Virus record (IMG/VR): IMGVR_UViG_3300020395_000141
Span: 1-20,082 of that record
Length of the DNA stretch: 20,082 nucleotides
Origin: a virus
Strand: one strand, 5' to 3'
Part shown: piece after piece, positions 1 to 7,482 of the stretch
Layout of the letters: each line of letters begins with the position of its first letter
Numbering within the stretch: position 1 is the stretch's first letter
Translations under genes and position numbers: made by a program
Notes under the pieces: model-generated
The model's input: only the letters and a program-made list of their open reading frames with translations
Told to the model about the DNA's origin: nothing
The model's database searches: none

Positions 1-210
1 TTTCACTTTAGGAAAATTGAAATACAATCATCTGGTTCGAGAGATGCTGACGGTGACACGTTTGCTATATCTGGAACTAAAATGAGAAGAGCAGCATTTG
101 CTGGTGACTTTAAAACTTTTAGGAAGGGTATTCCAACAGCATTAAAAGATCCAGATTGCAAAGCTCTAATGGAAGAAATTAAGCAACGATTACCTGCGAA
201 ATTCAAATGA
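1..210 (+). CDS. Nucleotidyltransferase-like protein, C-terminal part (partial)
   Basis: The window opens inside this gene; 69 C-terminal residues are readable in the first frame. The motif ISGTKMR (about residues 24-30 of the fragment) matches the ISxTKxR signature near the C terminus of HIGH-type nucleotidyltransferases (cytidylyl-, nicotinamide-nucleotide- and pantetheine-phosphate adenylyltransferases), where it contacts the nucleotide phosphates. It is followed by a short helical tail (AAFAGDFKTFRKGIP) of the kind seen in phage members. The substrate cannot be told because the N-terminal HxGH half lies outside the window. The stop codon overlaps the next gene's start by ATGA, so the two are probably co-translated. 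Family membership is fairly likely; the exact enzyme is unknown. Confidence 0.6.
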   Translation, partial: FHFRKIEIQSSGSRDADGDTFAISGTKMRRAAFAGDFKTFRKGIPTALKDPDCKALMEEIKQRLPAKFK

Positions 211-578
211 GTATTATGAGTTTTATTAATAAATTATTACCAAAAAAAATTGTAGAGACAAACCTTAAACGTTTGTCTAGATTTTTTGATTTAACACAAG
301 ATCCTTTTACTCCTTCTTATCTAGATAAGAGTGAGAAGAAAGAACCAATTCCATATGATCATTGGTTTGATGATGTTCCAAGACCTGAAGAGGAGATAGC
401 AGATAACTATCAATCAAGACATGAGTACACTCCTGACTATGAGAAGAGTGCTGAAGAGGTAGTGACCATGCATGAGAAAATGTATAGAATTGCTACTGCA
501 AAATACAATCCATTTGCTGTAGGTGGATCCGAGCAATTAGGTGGGTCTGAAGAATGGCACGATTCAAAACCAGGTTAG
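207..578 (+). CDS. Hypothetical protein, 123 aa
   Basis: Not recognised. The start codon overlaps the upstream stop as ATGA, which supports this start; a second ATG three codons later (216) is an alternative. The protein is acidic and polar with a basic N-terminal segment (NKLLPKKI), has no obvious membrane segment, and ends in a Gly/Ser-rich tail (VGGSEQLGGSEEW) that may be disordered. The next gene begins two bases after its stop. Tight packing and good codon structure make it a real gene; function is unknown. Confidence 0.7.
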   Translation: MSIMSFINKLLPKKIVETNLKRLSRFFDLTQDPFTPSYLDKSEKKEPIPYDHWFDDVPRPEEEIADNYQSRHEYTPDYEKSAEEVVTMHEKMYRIATAKYNPFAVGGSEQLGGSEEWHDSKPG

Positions 579-579
579 T

Positions 580-870
580 ATGAAGAATTTTAAAAAAATA
601 AGAGAACAAGCACTTCGTCAGCAGGTTAGACAGACTCAAGTGTTCTCTGAAGGTGATCATATAATGAACTCTAATACTGGAGACAAAGGAGTTATAAAAA
701 GGAAGGGTGGTAATTATGTCATTGCTATTTCAGAGCATGGAGAGATGTTTCGTGCATGGATAAAGGATATTAGACTTATCAATTACCATGAGAGTATAAA
801 TAAAGACAGAAAAAGTACTATCTTCACACATGGAAAGGCAAAAACCAGTCAACAGTGTTCAACACAATGA
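580..870 (+). CDS. Small KOW/SH3-like hypothetical protein, 96 aa
   Basis: The ATG at 580 follows the previous stop by one base; an upstream GTG at 541 would add 13 residues overlapping the neighbouring gene and is less likely. Residues about 23-60 (EGDHIMNSNTGDKGVIKRKG, then GNYVIAIS and MFRAWIKDI) read as a small beta-barrel of KOW/SH3 type, a fold I associate with small conserved cyanophage proteins. The role is unknown. The last 41 bases overlap the next gene in another frame, and a perfect TATAAATA late promoter box lies inside the C-terminal part, so the tail codons double as a promoter and leader for the downstream gene. Confidence 0.65.
   Translation: MKNFKKIREQALRQQVRQTQVFSEGDHIMNSNTGDKGVIKRKGGNYVIAISEHGEMFRAWIKDIRLINYHESINKDRKSTIFTHGKAKTSQQCSTQ
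795..802 (+). promoter_or_regulatory. T4-like late promoter box TATAAATA
   Basis: The sequence TATAAATA is an exact match to the T4 late promoter core recognised by the phage sigma factor gp55. In T4 transcription starts about 6 bases downstream, here near 808, leaving about 20 bases before the ATG at 830. It sits inside the end of the upstream gene, so the 830 gene could be transcribed late independently of it. Confidence 0.6.
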
Positions 871-1468
871 TGAGTATTCGAAAGCACTGATCGAATCGTA
901 CTCCCAATGGATGGGTGGAACAGGTTTCCAACAGTCCGAACCAATTGCTATTGAGGAGGATGGAATTCCTGCCGAGCAGAAGCAAGGTAGTGGTGAAGGT
1001 GGTGGAGAATTTGATACTCCTATTGGTAAGGTTCCTGCAGTGGAGAAGGATGAGTCATCATCTATCCCTGAACTACAGAAGAAAGGTGGTGAAGATAACT
1101 TTACAATCAAAGATCCAAAAGCAAATGCTGGATCACCTGATCCTGCTGTAAATTTACGTGTTGGTGCTGGTGTTAAGCAATCACATGGTGCTGAAATACG
1201 TGACGTAACAAAGGTTCCTGCTGCTATTGCTAGAGAAGAAGTTGAGAAGACAAATGAGGAAAGAATTGATGAACAGTGGGATATAGTTAACAAAGCATTA
1301 GAAACTCTTGGTGAACTAACTGAAGCAAAGTACCATGTACGTGGTGTTAAATTATCAGATTTAAAAGAGAAAAAAGAGAGTACTGCAAAGAGACTCTTCG
1401 AGTATAGTAAGAAGGTTAAGAGCAAGGAGAAGTGTGATACAGAGGAGAAGGTAGAAGAAAAAAAGTAA
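830..1468 (+). CDS. Hypothetical acidic protein with Lys/Glu-rich C terminus, 212 aa
   Basis: Not recognised. The N-terminal part contains SKALIESYSQWMGGTGFQQS, followed by a low-complexity Gly/Glu/Pro-rich middle (residues about 50-110, probably disordered) and a helical, highly charged C-terminal region likely to form a coiled coil (from about residue 135 to the end). The start at 830 overlaps the upstream gene by 41 bases and lacks a clear Shine-Dalgarno site; its support is the TATAAATA box 28 bases upstream. The large minus-strand reading frame opposite it (859-1425) is a shadow. A late-expressed virion-associated or assembly protein is possible but not shown. Confidence 0.65.
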   Translation: MERQKPVNSVQHNDEYSKALIESYSQWMGGTGFQQSEPIAIEEDGIPAEQKQGSGEGGGEFDTPIGKVPAVEKDESSSIPELQKKGGEDNFTIKDPKANAGSPDPAVNLRVGAGVKQSHGAEIRDVTKVPAAIAREEVEKTNEERIDEQWDIVNKALETLGELTEAKYHVRGVKLSDLKEKKESTAKRLFEYSKKVKSKEKCDTEEKVEEKK

Positions 1469-1488
1469 CATCGGCAAGCGTTGAGATA

Positions 1489-1605
1489 ATGCCTGATATC
1501 AAAGACGGTGCCGAAGACAAAGGGAATAAGAAAAAGAATAAGAAATATTTACTAAAGGCTATAAAATCTCAAAAAGATGATAAGCCTGTTAAAAAAACAT
1601 ACTAA
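1489..1605 (+). CDS. Lysine-rich small protein, 38 aa
   Basis: A short reading frame starting at ATG 1489 encodes a very basic peptide with KGNKKKNKKYLLKAIKSQ and KKTY at its end. It fills most of the gap between the 830 gene and the lipase. There is no strong ribosome binding site, and the stop codon lies within a late promoter box. Position and the absence of another use for this stretch favour a real gene; the lysine bias could also simply reflect AT-rich sequence. Function unknown; a small nucleic-acid-binding peptide is conceivable. Confidence 0.4.
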   Translation: MPDIKDGAEDKGNKKKNKKYLLKAIKSQKDDKPVKKTY

Positions 1606-1608
1606 ATA
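1601..1608 (+). promoter_or_regulatory. Late promoter box ACTAAATA
   Basis: ACTAAATA differs from the T4 late core TATAAATA at the first two positions and lies 21 bases upstream of the lipase ATG at 1629, a normal distance for a late promoter with a short leader. The same CTAAATA core recurs at 10585. Confidence 0.45.
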
Positions 1609-1628
1609 GCGACAGTTGCTATTTTAAA

Positions 1629-2222
1629 ATGACGTTACCAAAGGAGGTAATCCTTGAGGCACTTAAGTGTTGTAGGGATGTGTATCCTCATAGTCAAGAC
1701 TATTTGGTTAGCAGGAAGATTTCAAATTATACTATTCTTGCTGTAGAAGGAACTAATGAGACTACAGACTGGGTAACCAATCTGAAGTTTCTTATTAAAC
1801 GTGACGATTGTCACAGAGGATTCAAGAACAATGCTAACAGGACACTAGCAGAACTAGTGGTAGCATATGAGGGATTGAATCCAGAGAGGAAACTTGTTAT
1901 TGCAGGTCACTCTCTTGGTGGAGCTACCGCAACATTAATTGCTGATTTATTATGGGAGTCAGGTAATAAGAATGTTGCACTTGTAACTGCTGGATCACCT
2001 AGACCAGGTGGACGTAAGTTAAGAAAGAGGATTAAGGATCTTGAACATCTTCGGTTTGTGCATGGTGATGACATTGTTCCAGGGACTCCTCCTTGGCTCG
2101 CTGGCTATGTACACACTCATCCAGTTATTAAATTAAAGGATGAAAAGGATACAAGATTTGATGGAGTAACAGATCACAATATGGGTGATTACTATGACGC
2201 AGCAGTTAAGTACTACTCATGA
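1629..2222 (+). CDS. Class 3 lipase-like alpha/beta-hydrolase, 197 aa
   Basis: Reads as a lipase class 3 (Lipase_3) family serine hydrolase. The nucleophile elbow is GHSLGG at residues 93-98 (Ser95). FVHGDDIVP (residues 143-151) supplies the likely catalytic Asp147 or Asp148, and His183 in TDHNMGDYY is the likely catalytic His. VEGTNETTDW near residue 40 corresponds to the oxyanion-hole region of the family. At 197 residues it is shorter than many secreted lipases but keeps all three catalytic positions. No signal peptide or membrane segment is seen. It overlaps the next gene, a small membrane protein, by 4 bases (ATGA), and a late promoter box lies just upstream. Late expression beside a membrane protein suggests a role in attacking host lipids at lysis or in a virion; this is inference. 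Confidence 0.8.
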   Translation: MTLPKEVILEALKCCRDVYPHSQDYLVSRKISNYTILAVEGTNETTDWVTNLKFLIKRDDCHRGFKNNANRTLAELVVAYEGLNPERKLVIAGHSLGGATATLIADLLWESGNKNVALVTAGSPRPGGRKLRKRIKDLEHLRFVHGDDIVPGTPPWLAGYVHTHPVIKLKDEKDTRFDGVTDHNMGDYYDAAVKYYS

Positions 2223-2401
2223 GTTTGATATTTTTAATGATCAAACCCTTGCTTTTAATGTTAGTAAGGAAGGTCTTCAAGAAACAGATGAAGCAATTTG
2301 CTGTTGAGATGCTTGAAGATTATGCTAAATATACTGATAACGACGTGGACGATCAACTGGTCGCACGGGTGAAAAAGGCAATGAGACTGGGAGCAGTCTA
2401 A
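2219..2401 (+). CDS. Single-pass membrane protein, 60 aa (holin-like candidate)
   Basis: The start overlaps the lipase stop by ATGA. The N terminus (residues 1-18, MSLIFLMIKPLLLMLVRK) is hydrophobic and long enough to cross or lie in a membrane, followed by a basic stretch (KVFKKQMKQ) and an amphipathic tail with YTDNDVDDQLV. Small phage proteins with a hydrophobic N terminus and a similar DNxxDD tail occur next to lysis genes, so a holin or holin-accessory role is possible. There is no direct proof and only one clear hydrophobic segment. Coupling to the lipase suggests the two act together at the membrane. Confidence 0.6.
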   Translation: MSLIFLMIKPLLLMLVRKVFKKQMKQFAVEMLEDYAKYTDNDVDDQLVARVKKAMRLGAV

Positions 2402-2414
2402 AGGTTGTCGAACA

Positions 2415-2422
2415 CATAAATA
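2415..2422 (+). promoter_or_regulatory. Late promoter box CATAAATA
   Basis: CATAAATA matches seven of eight bases of the T4 late core and lies 37 bases before the ATG of the putative virion protein at 2460, in one of the few non-coding gaps of this region. This fits late transcription of a structural gene. Confidence 0.6.
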
Positions 2423-2459
2423 AAAACAGGCAAAAAGATTTTATTACGGACGTAAGCAC

Positions 2460-3005
2460 ATGGCACTCTGGGGTAATAGCGATAACGTAACTTCGGCTGG
2501 AACAGTCTGGTTGAATTATGCCACTGGTATTGTAACTGCAACTGGCACAGCATTTGGTGCTTCTGGTTCAGCACAGGAAGGTGACGTTATAAGGTTTGGT
2601 AACATCTCTCAAGCGGGGATAGGTACATATTTTGGTGACGCAGTAATTGTAAGCATTGCAAGTGCTACGCAATTAACAATTGGTTCTACTGCAGGATTAA
2701 GTGGTGTGGCGATTGCTGGCACAGACTTTACCGTAACACAGCAACCTAAGTATACTGTCCTTGATTCATCCCAGAGTGAGAATAGTTCAGTAGGTGTCGC
2801 TGACCAACTAACTTATGGTGTTGCTGATGCAAACCTAACTAATACTGCTACTTCTAAGTATGAAGTTGCTCACGGTGGATGGGTTGGTGTTACAACTTAC
2901 GTCGATCAGCATGGAGAACTTAGAGTTAAGAAAGAGACTCTAGTGGCAATGTCTGGAATTACAACTGGAAACGTACCTGTATACGATACAAACCCAACAG
3001 TCTAA
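2460..3005 (+). CDS. Probable virion structural protein, 181 aa
   Basis: Starts MALWGNSDNVTSAGTVWLNY and consists almost wholly of beta-prone, Gly/Thr/Ser/Ala-rich sequence, with paired elements such as VTATGTAFG, GDVIRFG, YFGDAVIVSI and LTIGSTAGLSG. The C-terminal half carries HGGWVGVTTY and HGELRVKKETLVAMSG. I recognise this overall pattern from structural proteins of T4-like cyanophages, but cannot assign it to a named T4 gene. There is no signal peptide or transmembrane segment. A late promoter box precedes it. The place in the particle is unknown. Confidence 0.65.
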   Translation: MALWGNSDNVTSAGTVWLNYATGIVTATGTAFGASGSAQEGDVIRFGNISQAGIGTYFGDAVIVSIASATQLTIGSTAGLSGVAIAGTDFTVTQQPKYTVLDSSQSENSSVGVADQLTYGVADANLTNTATSKYEVAHGGWVGVTTYVDQHGELRVKKETLVAMSGITTGNVPVYDTNPTV

Positions 3006-3024
3006 AAAACTGCATTAATATGAT

Positions 3025-3417
3025 ATGATATTTAATGAATTGAATGATGGTAACTTTTTATTATTTGCCATTCAAAACTATGAGAATCCTCAAGCGGTGA
3101 CAAAAGAGGATTTCGATAAAGATCTAAATCATTTTAAATACATTAAAAGACTATTAAAACGGTATAAGAATACGGGTCAACTTAAGACTCATTTGCTTAT
3201 TAACCATTTTATAGTCTTATATAATATATTTGGTGATGCAACAACTCCTATGTTGTTTTATAAGATAGAAGATGATTTATGGGATGTGATGAAGACATTC
3301 ATCATATTTTTGAATAGGATGCCAGATCATCCTAAGACAAAATTTCATGATATTCCAGTTGATCTGGATTGCTTGGCAGAACTTCACAAGGTATATAAAG
3401 ATGGCGACGAATCTTGA
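3025..3417 (+). CDS. Conserved phage hypothetical protein, 130 aa
   Basis: All-alpha protein with a conserved-looking core: LLFAIQNYENP, then HFKYIKRLLKRYKNTGQLKT, then LLINHFIVLYNIFGDA, then MLFYKI and LNRMPDH. This arrangement is familiar to me from a small T4-like phage family of unknown function (possibly the one named DUF7207), recalled from memory only. The start at ATG 3025 is preferred over nearby out-of-frame ATGs. It overlaps the following gene by 17 bases. No enzymatic motif is visible. Confidence 0.7.
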   Translation: MIFNELNDGNFLLFAIQNYENPQAVTKEDFDKDLNHFKYIKRLLKRYKNTGQLKTHLLINHFIVLYNIFGDATTPMLFYKIEDDLWDVMKTFIIFLNRMPDHPKTKFHDIPVDLDCLAELHKVYKDGDES

Positions 3418-3607
3418 TCGCATAATACAAATGATTAGGACTCTCGGTAAAGTTGAAGAAGAGGGAGCAGTTGCTGCACCTACAAATAATATTGGTGGTG
3501 GACAGATTGGTGGGTCTATACAGGCAGGAGATGATCCTCCAGTACGTAAAAAGAAGAAGAGATATATCTATGCAAAAAATACCAGAAAGCATTGGACGGT
3601 AGAGTAA
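3401..3607 (+). CDS. Small basic/Gly-rich hypothetical protein, 68 aa
   Basis: The ATG at 3401 (MATNLDRIIQMIRTLGK) is preferred over an upstream ATG at 3347, which would add 18 residues wholly inside the preceding gene. The protein has an N-terminal helix, a Gly-rich flexible linker (residues about 30-43) and a strongly basic C terminus (VRKKKKRYIYAKNTRKHW). This layout resembles small cyanophage proteins found near virion genes; the basic tail might bind nucleic acid. The stop overlaps the next start (TAATG). Function unknown. Confidence 0.6.
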   Translation: MATNLDRIIQMIRTLGKVEEEGAVAAPTNNIGGGQIGGSIQAGDDPPVRKKKKRYIYAKNTRKHWTVE

Positions 3608-3981
3608 TGTCTGAAGGTATTAATGCTGCCATACTGGAGAGGTTAGAAAAGGTTGTTCAATCTCTACAAGATAATTCTGTAAAGATGGGTGAACTTCTGG
3701 CAGTTCATAATGAGAAATTAGATAAGCAAGATCGTATAGATGCTGTATTGTTTGAGAAGGTGGAGTCAGTTCACCGTGAAGTAAACCGTAAAGCAGAGGA
3801 GATTAAGAAGGGTTGTGAAAGAGATATACGTAAAGTTGACGACAGACTCCGTATCATGGAGAAGAAGATGTGGACTATATTTGGTGCTCTTAGTATTATA
3901 TCTTTCATCGTTAGTCCAGTCGGACAATTAGTTATTAAAAATTTTATGCCACCAACGCCAGTAGAGAATATATCAAAATAA
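3607..3981 (+). CDS. Coiled-coil protein with C-terminal membrane anchor, 124 aa (XhlA-like layout)
   Basis: The ATG at 3607 shares a base with the upstream TAA; an earlier in-frame ATG at 3592 is less likely. Residues about 5-85 are charged heptad-like sequence (ERLEKVVQSLQDNSVKMGEL through EKVESVHREVNRKAEEIKKG), predicted coiled coil. Residues about 89-111 (WTIFGALSIISFIVSPVGQL and following) form one membrane segment, with a short Pro-rich end. A cytoplasmic coiled coil ending in a single anchor is the layout of XhlA/hemolysin-type phage accessory proteins that work with holins. Sequence evidence stops at that resemblance. A late promoter box begins inside its stop region. Confidence 0.65.
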   Translation: MSEGINAAILERLEKVVQSLQDNSVKMGELLAVHNEKLDKQDRIDAVLFEKVESVHREVNRKAEEIKKGCERDIRKVDDRLRIMEKKMWTIFGALSIISFIVSPVGQLVIKNFMPPTPVENISK

Positions 3982-3984
3982 ATA
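3977..3984 (+). promoter_or_regulatory. Late promoter box AATAAATA
   Basis: AATAAATA keeps the TAAATA core of the T4 late box and lies 22 bases before a small reading frame at 4007. It overlaps the stop codon of the coiled-coil gene. Confidence 0.4.
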
Positions 3985-4006
3985 ATCTTGATTGCATTGA
4001 GCAACC

Positions 4007-4129
4007 ATGATTAGATCAGAGAGTGTGTATTATTGGTTAACGGTTACAAACAAGGTAATCCTGTATACAGGACTTATGAGTGCTTGTTTATGGGAATCAA
4101 ACGTTGACAGTAGATTCTGGCAATGCTAG
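4007..4129 (+). CDS. Small hydrophobic protein, 40 aa
   Basis: A short reading frame from ATG 4007 to TAG 4129 encodes a peptide with a moderately hydrophobic middle (YYWLTVTNKVILYTGLMSAC). It follows a late promoter box by 22 bases and fills the gap before the primase. Its 3' end is overlaid by the primase promoter at 4104-4132. There is no convincing Shine-Dalgarno site. It may be a genuine small late gene or a chance frame. Confidence 0.35.
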   Translation: MIRSESVYYWLTVTNKVILYTGLMSACLWESNVDSRFWQC

Positions 4130-4132
4130 ACT
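4104..4132 (+). promoter_or_regulatory. Sigma70-type early promoter upstream of primase
   Basis: TTGACA at 4104-4109 is a perfect -35 box; a 17-base spacer leads to TAGACT at 4127-4132 (4 of 6 to TATAAT). The expected start is near 4139, just ahead of the primase ATG at 4156. TGTCAA at 4133-4138 is the reverse complement of the -35 box, giving a 6-base inverted repeat across the promoter. It marks the switch from late-type genes to the replication block. Confidence 0.6.
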
Positions 4133-4155
4133 TGTCAAGCATATAGATTTGTGTA

Positions 4156-5133
4156 ATGGATTACGTTGACACTAGATTTATTGGTCTAGTATCATCACGC
4201 TTGAGTAAGTTTAAGAGGGTTAAACCTAACCTTTATAACTTCCGTTGCCCTATTTGCGGAGACTCTAAGAAGCATAAAAATAAAGCTAGAGGGTATCTAT
4301 ATGCCCAGAAGACACATACTAACTATAAGTGCCATAACTGTGGTGCTAGTTTGTCTTTTCATAATTTTCTCAAACAGATAGACGTTGTTCTGCACAAGCA
4401 GTACGTCATGGAAAAATTTCAGTCGGGTTACAACACCGAACAGGTTGTTGAACCCGATTTTAATTTTGAGAAACCAAAATTCAAACCTAAACCACTTGGT
4501 CTAGATCTACCAAAAGCAAGTACAAATGTTGCTGCTGTAACATACTTAGAAGGTAGAAAACTTGATCCGAATAAATTTTATTATGCGGAGAATTTCAAGA
4601 GGTGGACTAATACTCAAGTCCCTACTTTTGGACAGAGTGATTTAAAATATGATGAACCAAGGATTATTATTCCTTTGTATTATCAAAACAATCTAGTTGG
4701 ATTCCAAGGCAGAGCACTTGGTCCCAGCAAGATTAAATATATTACTATAATGATTGATGATGAAGCACCAAAGATCTACGGACTGGATAACATCAGAGGA
4801 GATGCTCCAGTCTTCGTTACAGAAGGACCGTTCGACAGCACGTTTCTTCGCAATAGCATCGCTATGTGCGGTGCAGACGGTGATGTTAGGAAGTGGGGTG
4901 TTAGCACTCCTGTTTGGGTTTATGATAACGAGCCAAGGAATAAGGAAATTACAGCAAGAATCTCCAAGTCCATCGACAGAGGTGCGTCCGTTGTCATCTT
5001 CCCAAACAATGTAAAACAAAAAGACATAAATGATATGGTATTAGCTGGGCATGATGTACAATCTGTGGTAGAATCTAATGTATATTCTGGTTTAGAAGCA
5101 AAACTTAAGTTCACATCTTGGAAGAGAATATGA
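4156..5133 (+). CDS. 61: DNA primase (T4 gp61-type), 325 aa
   Basis: Makes RNA primers for lagging-strand synthesis together with the gp41-type helicase. An N-terminal zinc finger is visible: Cys31 and Cys34 (CPICGDS) with Cys59 and Cys62 (CHNCG), the DnaG/gp61 template-recognition module. A TOPRIM-like catalytic core follows: Glu223 in VFVTEGPFDSTF and an acidic residue in VWVYDNEPRN (Asp259), then KQKDINDM. The length of 325 aa is close to that of T4 gp61 (about 340). The ATG at 4156 follows a sigma70-type promoter, which fits early or middle expression. It overlaps nrdA by 4 bases (ATGA), so primase and reductase are probably translated from one message. Confidence 0.85.
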   Translation: MDYVDTRFIGLVSSRLSKFKRVKPNLYNFRCPICGDSKKHKNKARGYLYAQKTHTNYKCHNCGASLSFHNFLKQIDVVLHKQYVMEKFQSGYNTEQVVEPDFNFEKPKFKPKPLGLDLPKASTNVAAVTYLEGRKLDPNKFYYAENFKRWTNTQVPTFGQSDLKYDEPRIIIPLYYQNNLVGFQGRALGPSKIKYITIMIDDEAPKIYGLDNIRGDAPVFVTEGPFDSTFLRNSIAMCGADGDVRKWGVSTPVWVYDNEPRNKEITARISKSIDRGASVVIFPNNVKQKDINDMVLAGHDVQSVVESNVYSGLEAKLKFTSWKRI

Positions 5134-7454
5134 GTAACGGTCTCAAGGTTGTTAAAAGGAATGGATCTATTGATCCTATAGATTTAGGTAAGATACATGT
5201 CATGGTAGAACAGTGCTGTGACGGATTAGCAGGTGTCTCTGCTAGTCAGGTTGAGATACAATCTGGTATTCAATTCTATGATGGTATGAGTACTGCTGAG
5301 ATACAGGAGATCCTTATTAGATCTGCTAGTGATCTCATCGACTTAGAACATCCAAACTATCAATTTGTTGCAGCACGTTTACTTTTGTATAGTATTCGTA
5401 AGCAAATCTTCGGAAGATTACGTGATCTCCCTGATTTATTGGAACATGTTACGGAGTGTGTTGATAAAAGCATCTATGACGCAGAGATTTTAGCTAACTA
5501 TACAGAAGAAGAATTTGCAGAAGCGAATTCATTTATAGACCATAGTAGGGATTTTTTATTCACCTACGCAGGGTTACGTCAAGTCGCTGACAAGTACTTA
5601 GTTCAAGACAGAAGTACTGGTGAAGTGTATGAGACTCCCCAGTTCATGTACATATTGATCGCAATGACGATCTTTGCAAAATATCCTATAGAAAAGAGGC
5701 TCGATTATGTCCGACGATACTACGACGCAACAAGTAAGCACAAAATCAACATCCCCACCCCGATCATGGCGGGAGTACGGACCCCTATTCGTCAATTTGC
5801 ATCTTGTGTTCTGGTTGATTCTGATGACACCCTCGATAGTATCTTTAGCTCTGATATGGCTATTGGCAAATATGTCGCACAGAGGGCTGGTATTGGTATT
5901 AATGCGGGGAGGATCAGAGGAATCAACTCCAAAATCAGAGGAGGTGAAGTACAACACACAGGTGTGGTCCCCTTCCTCAAAAAATTTGAGAGCACTGTCA
6001 GATGCTGTACTCAGAACGGTATCAGGGGTGGATCAGCAACTGTCCACTTTCCTATCTGGCATAAGGAAATCAGAGACATCCTCGTCCTCAAAAACAACAA
6101 AGGAACCGAAGACAACCGAGTCAGAAAACTCGACTACTCCATCCAGTTAAGTAAATTATTTTATGAGCGATTTATCAAAAGTGAGGATATTAGTTTATTC
6201 TCTCCTCACGATGTTCCTGGTCTCTATGACGCTTTTGGTACTGACGAGTTCGACGGACTCTACGAAAGATACGAACGGCAGGAGGATATTCCGAGAGAGA
6301 CTATCTCTGCCCAAGAACTTATCTTAGATCTCCTTAAGGAGAGAGCAGAGACTGGACGTATCTATATCATGAATATAGATCATTGCAATACTCATTCATC
6401 CTTTAAGGATATGGTGAGGATGAGTAATCTCTGTCAAGAGATCACTTTACCTACAGTACCTATTCAACACATTGATGATAATGAAGGAGAGATTGCTTTA
6501 TGTATTCTTTCTGCTATCAATGTTGGTAAGGTGAGATCCGATAAGGAACTAGAAGAGTTGTGTGATCTCTCTGTTCGTGGACTTGAAGAACTAATAGATT
6601 ATCAGAGGTATCCTGTACAGGCAGCAGAGACCGCTACAAAGGCACGTAGATCTCTTGGTGTTGGATTCATTGGTTTGGCACATTATCTTGCTAGACTTGG
6701 TTATAACTATGGATCACAAGAGGCATGGGATGCTGTTCATGGACTATCAGAATCCTTTCAATATTTCCTTTTAAAATCTTCTAATGAGATTGCAAAAGAG
6801 AAAGGTGCATGTGAGTATTTTGATCGTACCAAATATGCTGATGGAATCCTTCCTATTGATACATACAAGAAGGACGTAGATGAAATTTCATCTGAGGAAC
6901 TTCAGCATGACTGGGATGGCTTACGTACAGATATCACCACCTACGGTTTACGGCACTCAACATTGTCCGCACAAATGCCTTCGGAGAGCAGTTCCGTTGT
7001 GTCAAATGCAACCAATGGTATCGAACCACCTAGAGATTACTTGTCCATTAAAAAATCAAAGAAGGGACCTCTTAAGCAGATTGTTCCGTCTTATGGGTCT
7101 TTGAAGAATAACTACACATTATTGTGGGATATGCAATCCAATGAGGGTTACATCAATGTCGTAGCAGTAATGCAGAAGTTCTTTGATCAAGCGATTAGTG
7201 GTAACTGGTCTTATAATCCAGAACATTATGATGATAATGAGGTTCCTGTATCAGTTATGGCACAGGATTTATTAACCACATACAAGTATGGTTGGAAGAC
7301 ATCTTATTATCAGAACACTCATGATATGAAGAGTGATGATGAACCAACACATCCTGTAGGATGGCATGATGATGTTCCAGAATCAAAAGAATCATTATTG
7401 TCAGAGTTATGTAATATAGATGATGAAGATGATTGTGAGTCGTGTAAAATATAA
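5130..7454 (+). CDS. nrdA: Class Ia ribonucleotide reductase, alpha subunit
   Basis: Reduces ribonucleoside diphosphates to deoxyribonucleotides for phage DNA synthesis. The start is taken as ATG 5130, overlapping the primase stop by ATGA; a TTG at 5118 would add four residues. Residues about 1-90 form an ATP-cone regulatory domain. The catalytic set is complete: Cys226 (QFASCVLVD) and Cys458 (EIALCILSAINVG) as the redox pair, Cys435 with Asn433 and Glu437 (MSNLCQEITLP) at the radical site, and the radical-transfer tyrosine region in PSYGSLKNNYTLLWDM. The C terminus ends in CESCKI (Cys769, Cys772), the swinging thiol pair that accepts electrons from thioredoxin or glutaredoxin. At 774 aa it has normal family length. 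nrdB follows directly. Confidence 0.95.
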   Translation: MSNGLKVVKRNGSIDPIDLGKIHVMVEQCCDGLAGVSASQVEIQSGIQFYDGMSTAEIQEILIRSASDLIDLEHPNYQFVAARLLLYSIRKQIFGRLRDLPDLLEHVTECVDKSIYDAEILANYTEEEFAEANSFIDHSRDFLFTYAGLRQVADKYLVQDRSTGEVYETPQFMYILIAMTIFAKYPIEKRLDYVRRYYDATSKHKINIPTPIMAGVRTPIRQFASCVLVDSDDTLDSIFSSDMAIGKYVAQRAGIGINAGRIRGINSKIRGGEVQHTGVVPFLKKFESTVRCCTQNGIRGGSATVHFPIWHKEIRDILVLKNNKGTEDNRVRKLDYSIQLSKLFYERFIKSEDISLFSPHDVPGLYDAFGTDEFDGLYERYERQEDIPRETISAQELILDLLKERAETGRIYIMNIDHCNTHSSFKDMVRMSNLCQEITLPTVPIQHIDDNEGEIALCILSAINVGKVRSDKELEELCDLSVRGLEELIDYQRYPVQAAETATKARRSLGVGFIGLAHYLARLGYNYGSQEAWDAVHGLSESFQYFLLKSSNEIAKEKGACEYFDRTKYADGILPIDTYKKDVDEISSEELQHDWDGLRTDITTYGLRHSTLSAQMPSESSSVVSNATNGIEPPRDYLSIKKSKKGPLKQIVPSYGSLKNNYTLLWDMQSNEGYINVVAVMQKFFDQAISGNWSYNPEHYDDNEVPVSVMAQDLLTTYKYGWKTSYYQNTHDMKSDDEPTHPVGWHDDVPESKESLLSELCNIDDEDDCESCKI

Positions 7455-7482
7455 TGGAAAATTACAACTTTCAAGTATCCTC

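Noticed and set aside
859-1425. 188-codon open frame on the minus strand
   Set aside because: It lies opposite the 830 gene. Its product is Ser/Pro/Phe-rich as expected of an antisense shadow of a Glu/Lys/Gly-rich protein, and it has no ribosome binding site.
5707-6150. 147-codon plus-strand frame inside nrdA
   Set aside because: nrdA is continuous and carries all catalytic residues through this stretch; the alternative product is low-complexity Ser/Thr/Lys.
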